Shown in pieces: positions 52,409 to 63,076 of a DNA stretch of 64,000 nt. The stretch's first letter is position 1. Each line of letters starts with the position of its first letter. The notes under the pieces are model-generated. The model saw only the letters and a program-made list of their open reading frames with translations, had not been told where the DNA came from and made no database searches. The position numbers and the translations under genes are program-made. Source of the stretch: Asparagopsis taxiformis (Eukaryota > Rhodophyta > Florideophyceae > Bonnemaisoniales > Bonnemaisoniaceae); contig JALQPE010001767.1 in NCBI GenBank assembly GCA_030407315.1, forward strand, positions 1 through 64,000, given 5' to 3'.

Positions 52409-53933
52409 TTATTCTTCCGCCTCCGTGCCCCCTCTCACGGTTTCCATTCTTTCATCTCCACCATCCCCTCCACTTGTCTGCAGACATGCTCGATACCCGT
52501 CCACCAGCCGACCATGCCACCTCCGTACTCCCTCCCTCCCCTCTGCCATTCCCACGAACACGTCTTGGACAAGATCATGTAGTCGTGCCCCCATCACCAG
52601 TCCCCCCTCATCTTCTTCTAGCCATACCACACTGTGCCTCGAAAACATACGCACCACTGACAATACATCATCCACATCCCACAGCTTCTCAATCGCCCCC
52701 AGTGGAAGACACATCTTCTTCTACACACGCAAAACTACTGAAACATCTCTCCCACTCTCATCCTCTGCCCCTCCTACACTCTCTCCAGACACACTAGGTG
52801 CGACTGTATAGCTACATCCAACCCCCGATGTCTACTCTAGCTTTCTGCCCCCGACAGCTGTACACTGCTCCGCCTGAGGCTCTCCTCGTATTGATCAATG
52901 GCATTCGGTCCACACACATCTCGGAGTCGACCAAACACCTCTTGCGTCCCAGACCCAGCAACACTCAGTGCCAGTGGCAGTCCCACACATACCTCAATGA
53001 TGCCCTCAAGTGCATCACGGTTGGCGGATAACCACGACACCACCTCGTTACTCTTGATCCTAGCGTACTTGCATAGAATCTCGGTACATGCTTCCCTTCG
53101 CAAATCTTCAGGACTCACTGCAATTGGCACACCATGCGTCGGTACTCTCCTAATCGCCTCATTCCCCGTCGAAGTCAGCACTTTGAAACTTCCTCCCTCA
53201 TCAATCTCTTGCACACCTTTACAGGCGGTATCCACCAACGTGTGCACAACGGGATCGAGATCCCACACGTCGTCGAAGATGAGGAGGAAGCGCTTCGCCG
53301 CTAGTAGGTCGAAAAGCTTTTCGAAAATGATAGATCCATCATGTTCACACGCGTATTGTCTTTTGCAGCGAGATGAGTGATTTTGTCGAGGAAATCTGGG
53401 AACGCATCGGAGACAATCTCCGAAAGCTAGTCGAATAGCCTCTGCACTTTGGCGTTGTGGCCCAGTTCAATGTAACACACGCCGTCTGGGAAGTTTTGCG
53501 AAACATCTGCGCGTCTGCCGAGGGCGCGCAAGATAGTGGTTTTGCCTGCGCCTCCGATGACGACAAGTGCTATAGCGGTTTTGTTTGGGTTGTTGGACAG
53601 AATGGAGAGCTTGGCCTTGCTTTCTGGAGTGCGGGAGTTTCGGGAAAAGTCGAGTACAATCTGGGGAGAGTTTCGGGGGACGTGGAAAACGGAGGGCTGC
53701 AGGGTGTGCGGGGAATGTGACGGCTGGATGGAACATGGTGCAGGAGTCGAATGGGGAGGCAGATGAGAGGGCTGGGACACTGGATGGGGTGAGGAATACT
53801 GAGCGATGGGGGAGTTGCTGCGGTGGAGGGAACGGGACTTGTGGTATGAGGTGGGGGCGCTGGATGGCTCGGAGGAGGAGGGATTCGGGGTGGGGCTGAG
53901 CGGTTGACTCGGAAATTTTGCGTGACGATGCAT
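52409..53933 (-). pseudogene. NB-ARC (STAND) NTPase, broken
   Basis: The domain reads in order on the minus strand across three frames. First frame (from 53933): a Ser/Pro-rich N-terminus, then the P-loop VVIGGAGKTTILRALG near 53533-53562 and FPDGVCYIELG, broken by TAG at 53427-53429. The same frame continues past the stop (LSEIVSDAFPDFLDK). Next frame: Walker B FLLIFDDVWD near 53263-53292 and GLPLAL near 52975. Third frame: the winged-helix end (RLHDLVQDVF) near 52580-52610. NB-ARC proteins are ATP/ADP switches in immune or cell-death signalling. One nonsense and at least two frameshifts make this a pseudogene, unless the sequence is poor. Repeats expected after the NB-ARC (TPR, WD or LRR) were not identified. 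Confidence 0.75.
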
Positions 53934-56628
53934 GTGTGCATTGTCCGAACGTGGAAAAATCTCTGAAGCTGCTGCACGGTTACTTGCTCGTGTGCTCTCC
54001 CGGCATGATATGCACCATCATCGAAACAATATTCTCAACTGGTCCGTTGACGAAGCCCTGACATCCTCTGCGACACAACAACTACGAACAAGTCTGTTGT
54101 ACTTTCTCGGTGCCTTGTTCAAACACGCGCAACGTTCAGATTTGCGCGATGTTGTACCGCAACTTCTCTTTCCAATCCAACAGTTGTCTAGCGAAATAGA
54201 GCAATATTCAGAGACTGCCACCACCACCAGTGATGCGCATCTTGCGGTCAAACTTGTGCAGCGTGTCGCACTTGTGTTACTTCCACCGCGTGTGGTATCT
54301 TGGCGTTACTCGCGTGGAACAAGCGTTTTCTTCGCACCTTCAATGCAGGTGACACATCCAGAACGTTCGGAGACACCAGATAATTCAAAAGTACAGTCAG
54401 TTGAAGATCCGGATGATGAAATCGATGAGCAAACTGCCGAGTACCTCGAAATCATCATCGACATTTTACTCACCGGACTGCAACATCGTGATACAGTAGT
54501 GCGATGGTCGGCCGCAAATGGCATCGGGCGAGTCTCAGCTCGTCTACCGCAGGATCTTGCTCAAGACGTCACCGACTCCATCATGGAACTTGTTGCGAAT
54601 CCTTCAGCGGCTCGAGCCGATGCAGGCTGACAAGGTGCCTGCCATGCAATTGCTGAACTGGCTCGCCGCGGTCTAATTCTGCCGGCGACACGTCAGTTTT
54701 CGTCTATATTCTCCGTCATTCGCAAAGCGGCCGTTTTTGACGTCCGGCGTGGCGCAAATTCAGTTGGTGCGCATGTACGCGATGCTGCCTGTTATGTTGT
54801 TTGGGCTGTCGCGCGAGCTTATGCAAGTGAGGATGTTGCAGCATATGCTGATATTATCACAAATTTTATGCTGCCTGTGGCGCTTCTTGATCGAGAAGTG
54901 AACTGTCGTAGAGCGGCTGCTGCTGCGTTGCAAGAGTGTGTCGGGTGTCTATCGACAGATCTGTTCAGAGAAGGTATCAGGCTAATCACAGTTGCGGATT
55001 ATTTTTCTCTCGGCGACCGAAACAGCGCATATCACAGTCTAGCTCCTGAAGTTGCTGGCTTACCTGATGGGATTTACTTCAAATGCATCGTTGACGAGGT
55101 TTGGATGAGAAAGCTTGTGCATTGGGACATTACCATCCGAACACTTGCAGCAAAGGCTCTTACCGCTCTGGTCGCAGTTGATAAAGAAAATGTTATTGCT
55201 ACCAGGGTACTGCCAGAGCTACTGGACATGGCCACTCGAAGGGGTGACCCGGTTATCCGTCATGGCGCTACACATGGTATTGCAGAAATTGTCAAGGTGG
55301 TACATACTGGTGGTCTCAAGACACATGGAGCGGCGATCATTGAAATACCGGTACGTTGCGTTTGATTGGTTGTTTTCAATAAGCGATGAAAAAGAAAACT
55401 TGTAGCTGACCAGTCGATCATATTTTTCGCACACACAGGAGCGTCTGAAGAATGGCAACTTTTTCAAAGGGCGAGCGGGAGATGAACTGCGGATGGCGTG
55501 TTGCTATCTTTTGGAAAGTGTGGCGACTGGAGCTAGTGAATTGTTGCTCAAATTGGCGAACGGGAGAAAGAGTGCTGAACTGGGCTTGGGAATATTCTCG
55601 GTTGTGGTAAGGAGAACATGTATGGTGCAGCGAGCAGAGCTTATACAGCCATTTGCACAAGAGTAATTGCGAATGATGTTGAGTGGCACACTGCAGTAAC
55701 GAAGCGGATTCTGGACGGGCTAAGAAATAGTAAATTGCTTGAGCACCAGTGTGGGTTCGCACTGGTGGCCGGAGCTTGTGCGGAATCGGAGATTTCAGAG
55801 CAAGTTGTTGATGTATTGGCCAGACAAGTATGGGAAAACAAGGATGCTGCGGTGAGACGCAACGCGGCGACATCGCTTGGCAGGGTACCGGTGGGTGTGA
55901 TGTATGAAAAGTTTGTAGAGATTGTTGATGCACTTGTATGTGGGATGGGCGACTATGGCACGGACGAACGGGGTGACGTGGGGTCATGGGTAAGAGAGGC
56001 CAGCATGCGAGCTTCGACAGATTTGGTGGAAAGCATGTGTAACTGTGATGCAAGAGGAATTGATTTGGAGAGTACAGAGGCGTTGATGCGCATTTCGCGA
56101 GGCATTGTTAAGCAATTCTGTGGAAGAATCGATCGCACGAGAGGCATTGCGGGCCAGGTACTTGCGTCATTTTGCAAATTGTTTACAAAGCGCGAGGGGT
56201 TGGAAACAATTAGGACGGTGTGCAACGAACTGAAGCGCGTTTTCCGACTGGGCGCGCAGGAGCAGTTGGAAGTAGTGGACTTTGTGGACTGCAATAGCGT
56301 ATTCGGAGCGGCGACGGAGCTGTTGGAAAGTGAGGATTTTGGGGCGTGTGTGATGCAGGGGTTTGTATCTTCTGGCGGTGGAATGGGACATCAATCGAGG
56401 AGCGCGCTCAATTTGTTAGGGCAGTATATGCGCGATGCGAATGTGGCATCGAGGAACAGTGCTGTACTGAGAATCGCTGGAATAGTCGAAGACGGGGACC
56501 AACGACGGAGGTTGGCGGGGATGCACGTGATCGAGGAATTGGCGATAAGAGAGGCATCGTGGCAAGTTGATGCTGAAGTGAAGGCTGTGAGCTCGGCGGA
56601 GCTGATTGGCTACAGCGCAGGACATTAG
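53932..56628 (+). pseudogene. TBCD: Tubulin-specific chaperone D (cofactor D), 5'-truncated, one nonsense and one frameshift
   Basis: HEAT-repeat protein that handles beta-tubulin during tubulin heterodimer assembly. Family landmarks in order: LVQRVALVLLPPRVVSWRYSRG; DTVVRWSAANGIGRVSARLP; CHAIAELARRGLILP; VRDAACYVVWAVARAY; NCRRAAAAALQE; VADYFSLGDRNS; a distal DERGDVGSWVREASM. The first 180-200 residues of the family are missing; the open frame starts at 53926 against the NB-ARC pseudogene. TGA at 54628-54630 stands where the family has Trp (WxGxCxAxAEL). An 88-bp phase-0 intron (55351-55438, GTACGT..CACAG) splits exons. After it the frame slips once between about 55580 and 55620; the rest runs clean from 55618 to 56628. 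Truncation plus two lesions suggests a decayed partial copy. Confidence 0.85.
55351..55438 (+). other. Intron in cofactor D gene
   Basis: 88 bp, GTACGT donor and ACACACAG acceptor, phase 0. Removing it joins ..AIIEIP to ERLKNGNFF as expected for the family. Confidence 0.7.
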
Positions 56629-59600
56629 AATCCGGAGAAATGGTGATGATGGTGATGGATTACATCCTACTGTGGAAGGCAGGGAAAATTGGCATTGGTT
56701 GCAGACGTTTAGAACCTCAGCTGTCCAATGCCATGAAAGGCAGTCTTTGGAAAGCCTTGGGCACGGTGCAAGCTCTTTCCTTGCCTCTGATCGGGTTTGA
56801 TAACGCCTCTGGCAGCGAATCACGGCAAGAAAAATTGGCTGATATGAGATGTCGTATATTGTCTGCCAGTTGGGACTCCCAACTTGGGAATCAAGGGACG
56901 AAATGGTGCCTTGCTGGCATCGAGTATACACGTGTACTCGGGGGAGGACGAGGCGTTCGACGTTTATCTGCAAAACTGACGAAAGAAAATATCTCTACCC
57001 TGATTCATGCGCCCTAATGAGGCCAATACAACGTGTCGGATGTCGCCCACGTTTCCATATCCTGTTTGCGAACACTACACATACTCTATTCCTATTCGAC
57101 TTGTCTCAAGGTAGAACAAGTACTATACACAAAGTACACCCGGACCACGGTTCGTGTACACTTTTCCATGGTGTATCATGTGTACACTAGCACTACATGC
57201 AGCGCATGGTGTACTCGTTCGAACCAACTGTTGCACCCACGCGGGAGCAAATGTATACGTTCAGTAGCTACCCGATTCCGCCCACCATCAAGTTCAGCGA
57301 ACAATACCGCTAGTCGAGCTCAAGTCTTCCAATCTGTAGCCACTTTCCGATTTTTCCAAACCCGAAACAGGCGTTTGCAATGACGCCAAATAACTTCCAG
57401 TCGCAACCTGAACATGCTGCCATGTTGCGTTCGACGAGTACATTCACAGCGACCCCTCCGTAGGCAGCATCCATCACCTGATCAACTCGCAGTCCACAAC
57501 TGAACAGAACCTACAGCATCAAATTCCGCTCGCAAAATCTATCGTACGCCATTGAGCAGGATTTCTGCAAGAGGTAATGATACTTCAACCTGTAACTGCA
57601 CGCGCATACAGACACATTGTTTGCTTTCAGCCCGTGTGTCCGACGCAGCCTGTGAGGCAGTAGGAAATGGATTTGTGCGGGATATCATACAGCAATAGCT
57701 TGGTTGTTCCCATGCATAGTCTACGACCTGCGTTGCGCTCGTTCTCAGCAATATTCCAAGTCCATCGTTATCCGTTTGGTGACTACAATTGCTGAACGGA
57801 TTTCAGATCTGCATGCAAAGTAGAGTGGATAGCCACTTGACAATCTTCCCTCGCTAGTGTAGTTTGCACATATACGAGCACTTTGACCGACGAAGCGTTC
57901 CGCGCCCCTTCGTTTCACTTTCGCTAGCGGCCGTTGTAGGCGGACGCCTGTTCCGTCCAGCAAGTAGTAATCCATCCAAGCATGGCTACTCACAACTCGA
58001 AGAAGATCTCATTGCCCGAGTCCACTGTTCCGCAGCACATGAATAGTAGCGCTACACGACGATGGGGTCTGCTCGTATAGCGCACTGCTGCACTCTACCC
58101 ATCCCTAAAACGTTACACTACCTCCAATCTACGTACCACATAATTCCATACGCATTCCGCAACTTGCCCTACTATCAATCGTCACTGCAAAATAATAAAT
58201 GCATGCATGGGGAGCGTCAACGGATCAGCACCTCTTCTGGTTTCCAGACGCATCCCGGTCTCCATGATCGTGTTCTCATTCTCGTCTATAAACCTGTCCT
58301 GTTTCCTTCTTTTGCACTGCCCTCATCTTTCAACTTTTCTGACATCTACAGAGCCGGTGCGACTGAAAGAAGCTGCCACACATTGAACGCCATCAGTGTT
58401 TGTGGTCTAATACTATGTAGTTGTAAATATCGCGCTGTCGTAGTACTCGGAAGAACAATGGTTCTGGTGCAGTCCAGATAGTCGATCCGGTCACGAAAAA
58501 CAATTACTGGACGCGTGAGACTGTAAGTATGAATAGTGTGCATAGCGTATGTAGGCGGAACTAAAATAGTTTAACAGCGAATGTATCCAACCATGCGTTG
58601 ATGGAATAGAGTATGGCATGGAGCGGATCACGTAGTCGCAAGTGCCGCAGTGCAGAACCTGAGAAACGCATTCAGCGCCACGATGGCATCAACACTCAGC
58701 GGTCACAACCAACACATTCATTCATGTGACGCAACCGGTGCGCGCACTCAGATGCTATCAGTGGTGGGAAGAATGGTCCAAGCATTTCGCATCGTCATTA
58801 TTATCGCGTCGCACGAGGTGGTTTTGACGCGACGCGGCGGCTCGCAAGACCAATACAGTGTACATACTGTCGCGCTCTCTTGCTTAGCACCCACTACCAT
58901 GGGCAACGACAACAATTGCTGTCGAGCGCTACCACAGTTGCATCCATCGCGACAACGCTGTGGCGAAAACACAGACCGCATTCCCGGGGAGTACGCATGC
59001 CAACGTGAGCTTTCGTGTGCGATGATGTCGATTCGACACTCTCCTCATGTTCGGTAGTGTATGGTTTGAGCTCAGTGTCGATTGAAACTTCCAAATAGTT
59101 CACATTGACTCGGAATCGCTCTGTCCACATCAATTAACAGTTCGAGTCGTCTCAATCTTCGTAAAAATCTCGATCCATTCCGATTTGCGTCCATCATTGT
59201 GCACTCATCATGATCCAACAAACGGCAAGCCAGTTTTCATCCCTGCGCCATCCGAACTTAAAATCCATCCCCCGAAATGGCGCCGATGGCCGCAACATTG
59301 CCAATTGTTGTCTGCAAGCAGCTCATACGTCTCGTGTAGCAGTCTCAACCTCACAAGAACTTCCTGACTTCTAAAGATTGATTGTTCTACATGTCGAACA
59401 CACAATTGTGACTGGTGCAGGGATGTTTTCTGTGTCGGAGTGCACTTAGCTGTGACCGATCATGGTCGACTGTTGCTCGCGCCGTTTGTGAAGATGTGTA
59501 CGGAAGCCAGTGCTTACCATGATGCGTGTGAAATCCGAAACGCTGCGAGGTGCACCGTATACGTCAACTGGCTCCACGTTTCCAGTCTACGTACGAAATC

Positions 59601-60657
59601 ATCACGTGCATGTATCGACCCCCGGTTGCAACAACAGTCTTGACAGCATTCACCCAGACCGAATCCTACATCTCGTTGTATAGCGGTCGCGCTGCATTTG
59701 AAAACATAACGTCTGTGTCACACACTGTCACCATTGCACCTCGTCCGTTTCAACCATAGCTTAATTAATTCCAGCACAACTACGTTGACTTATAGCCTCG
59801 ATCACACAATTTTTGATTCCAGCATTCCTTTATCATCTTTCTACCTTTCACTCTACTATTTCTCATCCACGAGTACTACTCGGACCAGCAGCCCGCCCCC
59901 TCTTCAGACGGCCCATCGCCTCCACGATCGCATCTCCGATCTTCTCGACAAATGTACATATACTACTCTATAATATATATTATAGAGTAGTATACGTCTA
60001 GCCGAATGTTTGTGCGAGCAAGAAGCAACCAGTTCAATTCAGGGCGAAGTGATTTGACTCCTTTCACTTCATTCCAGTTCATGAATGCATTGTATTTTAA
60101 TTTGACAGTCCGTCGGTTGGTCGGATGGGGCTGAATAACGCAACACAGGTTTGACCTACGCATGCGTGATATCGCCAAAGACTGCGGGCATGTGTGGTCG
60201 GGTCACGTGCCAGGCGTCAGGGTGTGAGCCAGCACAGACGGTCGCATGAACACCGTCAGATGGTTACCGTCTGCTTAGAATAATATGTTGCCGACAACTG
60301 GCCATGTGAATCAACCATATGATTGAATAGATTTAAAAAAGTGAGTGAGCGAGCGAGTGGCAGAAATAGTAGGTGAGCAAAATTGAAGAAGGAAACGATA
60401 CAGACGTACATCTGTGTACAACTGCAACAAACTGTACAGTCATCAAGTGGCAGTGGTTCGTGATATAGTGTCCCCCAGACATATACCAAATTTCCCGACG
60501 TCAGCACAATGCTGCGCATTGTTTACAAAAGAACAGTGCCCGGATATACCGAGTTGAACATGGACCGGAACACGCAGTCCGTCTTGCTGATGCAAACAGT
60601 TTCATGAATCAAGCCCTGCGAAAAAAACGGTGGATTCGCCCACAAGAATGACATTGG
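56629..60657. other. Long intergenic region, no supported gene
   Basis: 4 kb with only short frames on both strands, without motifs, leaders or signal peptides (the longest are near 56640-57017 and 58062-58481 plus). A perfect A/T-rich palindrome lies at 59959-59994. Confidence 0.6.
59959..59994. repeat. 36-bp perfect A/T-rich palindrome
   Basis: TATACTACTCTATAATA and its complement meet with no spacer. Could form a cruciform, or be the joined ends of a small inverted-repeat element. Confidence 0.85.
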
Positions 60658-61039
60658 TCACTGTCGCAACATCACAGAGCCGTCCGAGCCGGGAGGAAAT
60701 GCGAAACGTGCCCTACAAATTACTGAGCGTCTCCGTGGCGCGGGGATGATGGTGCGGAATGAAGGCTGGCAAGCCTTGAGGAACACGCAGAAAATGGTGG
60801 ACTGCAAATCGGTGGCAGCAAGAGCAGGGAAGTTGTTGAGGTCTGCAATGGAAACCCTAAAGTTGGGCGTGTTGACCTGGGTGCCGCGGGAGAAATGGAT
60901 GCGGAAGTCGAGGTTGCTGGGACCGGAGTGCACGGCCTGGGGCTTTGTCGAGGCCGAGACTGGGGATCGAGGCGACAGATACGGAGAGCAAGCAGGAGAG
61001 CAGAGCGAACAGCAGGGAGAGTGTACCGGAGCGAGCCAT
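60658..61039 (-). pseudogene. Small secreted protein with one frameshift
   Basis: ATG at 61039 opens a clear signal peptide (MARSGTLSLLFALLSCLLSV, cleavage near SVASIPS). After SLGLDKA the frame is lost. The next frame continues naturally (VHSGPSNLDFRIHFSRGTQ) and ends GSDGSVMLRQ at 60658. The break falls on a run of four G/C (60939-60942); one base fewer restores about 127 aa. The mature part is a small, mildly basic protein with few Cys. Family not recognised. A run of pyrimidines leads into the ATG as in other genes of the window. Confidence 0.6.
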
Positions 61040-61667
61040 TGCAGCGAGCGGGTGAGCGAAATGTAACGAGCTGGATGTGCGATTGATGGATGGGGAAAGT
61101 GACGTCAAGTTTGATGACAAACTGATGATGATGATGGCGTTGTACAGAGACTGGTGTTGTAGCGTTTAAAAGGTTGATGGGCAGCGACCGCGAGATGGGA
61201 GTGGGGAAGGTGATGTGGAGCTGTGGCTATGAGTGTGAATTGATCGACGCACCATGGCGGGACGGGATGAGATGGTGCACGGTGGAACGTGCAAGGACGG
61301 ATGGCAAAGGAGAAGTTAAGTTGAGCAGTAGATAAATTGCTCAACCCAGGGTAGGGTTACTGGATTCCTTGAGATAAATGTGCCAGCCATATAATTCTTC
61401 GTTCCGAAGCTAGAAATATCTTCTACGTGCCTTGGAATCTCAATTTTGATCAATGTATAATTTAAAAGTAAATATTGCAGCAAATTATGAACATCAATTC
61501 GAAATATTTGAGTCTCAGCCCAAAAAGTTCCGTTCGAAAAATCTGTTTACGGGATGGCACATATCGATCAATGTAATGTCTTATACAAATGATTAAGCTT
61601 ACAGTTGTGAGTAATAAATTTTAGGAGAGGTTTTGAGTAAGTGAGAAGTTTTCAAAACAGCCTATCT
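61040..61667. other. Intergenic DNA, no supported gene
   Basis: Promoter side of the small secreted gene, then A/T-rich DNA. A TTTAAAA string lies about 125 bp upstream of the ATG at 61039. Confidence 0.5.
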
Positions 61668-62944
61668 GTTGTTCATCTTTCGGGCATCTGCCGAAACTGA
61701 GCCATTCCAACGGGAAGGAATGAGATAGGAATCCAGGTCAGCGAACATCTTCCGTACATCAACCGCGGCAGTGGACTTGAATTGGCTTTCATAGGGCTAT
61801 CTTCCGTCTATCGATGTTTCAATGCATACAAGCTGACGAATTTGCAATTATCACATCTGCCACACCATTGTACATCATGCAGTAATCATTTCAAAATTGC
61901 TGTTCATCAGACATGTATCATTCGGCTATCTTCATGTCTTACTGGGCACGTTCCCAAAAAGTACCCAAACAATTCCTGGATTGGAGTTTGTTCCATGGGA
62001 CCCAAGTCAAATGGGAACTTGTCCGACGTATCGAGATAGGTTGCATCCGCGAAATTTTCCATCACTGTATACCCTCGCTCGTTGATTTCCGTTCGGCAAT
62101 TGTGGAAGTACGCCATACCAGTGCCGGCCTCATACGAATACTTCCAGCTTGCAGACATTCGCGCAACCTGGGCAAAGTCCAGCCTCGAGGGTAGAAACGT
62201 CGATGTAGGCTCACACATCGCCTTGACAGCCATCTTCCACGCTGCGAAGAACATCGGATAGACGTGATCGATTTCGAATAGCACACGAGCCCGATGTTGT
62301 TCCGGAATATGCAGCCCCTCGAACACAGGGTCCATTGCCACTTTCTTCAAATATCTCACCTCTCTGCCCTCCTCATCGATTTAGACACTCTCCAGTAACA
62401 ACCTGAGCTCAATCGGGGGCAGACAGCCAACCCTCACCGATGCGATGAAGTCCGCGGGACACTCCGCCAGATGATGCCCTTCGGCTCGGTCTTTGGCTTG
62501 GAAATCTTCAGGAAGAGATGGAATACGGTCGTCGAACAGGAGGTCGTCTTCAGAAGCAGAGTCACGAACGATGTAACCGTCTTCATCGACTTCCACTCCT
62601 TCCGGAACAGTGAATGTAATTGTCACTTCGCGGACCCCCTTGCTTTCGACTTGGCCCTCGTCTGCACCCTTTTTGTCTTCCTCGTCCGAAGCGGTATGGA
62701 CAGATTCTTGGTCGGAGGGAGTCGCGCCAGCACCTTGCTTATCTTGGGGGACAATCTGAAGGGCAGAATCGGGGGAGCGGGCGGAGTCTTCGTCACCCTC
62801 ATCACCGGAAGCAGTGGCTTGTTGTTGATCGGTGGGTTTATCAACAACGGCATGTTCTTCTTCCCCGGCGGATTGTTGTACCACAACCGGCTCTTCTTCC
62901 TCGAGGCGTGTGCTCCCCGTCGAGCGAAAACACTGATTTCGCTA
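61668..62944 (-). pseudogene. Acidic protein with PHYH-like N-terminal segment, fragment
   Basis: One minus frame runs from about 62944 to 61907 with a single TAA at 62381-62383; reading resumes as IDEEGREVRYLKKVAMDP. No ATG opens it: an upstream AG (AAATCAG) suggests an exon boundary. The first half is acidic and Gln/Ser-rich (GDEGDEDSARS, SASEDDLLFDD). The second half has CRTEINERGYTVMENFADA, which resembles the start of phytanoyl-CoA-hydroxylase-like domains, and FGYFLGTCP followed by a donor-like GTAAGA at 61942-61937. A coding-like stretch resumes at 61668-61783 (VDVRKMFADLDSYLIPSRW) and stops. The iron-binding half is not present here. It could be the missing N-terminus of the dioxygenase gene at 50623-51364 or a paralogue. 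Confidence 0.45.
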
Positions 62945-62986
62945 TGAACAGAACGTACTTTCCAAACCAGAATCCAACTTTCTGAA

Positions 62987-63055
62987 GTTGATTGAACATG
63001 AGAGGTGTTTTTCATATTGATTGAATAGGATAACAAAGTTGATTGAACTACTCGT
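62987..63055. repeat. Three TTGATTGAA repeats
   Basis: GTTGATTGAAC, ATTGATTGAAT and GTTGATTGAAC spaced about 27 bp apart, just downstream of the transposase paralogue. Could be binding sites or element-end repeats. Confidence 0.45.
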
Positions 63056-63076
63056 GTCGTCGAAGACGAGGCGTTT

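Noticed and set aside
62985..63070. Possible inverted-repeat end of the second element (ACTCGTGTCG resembling ATTCGTGTAG)
   Set aside because: Similarity is limited to a few bases and no matching duplication is visible; the other end is outside the window.
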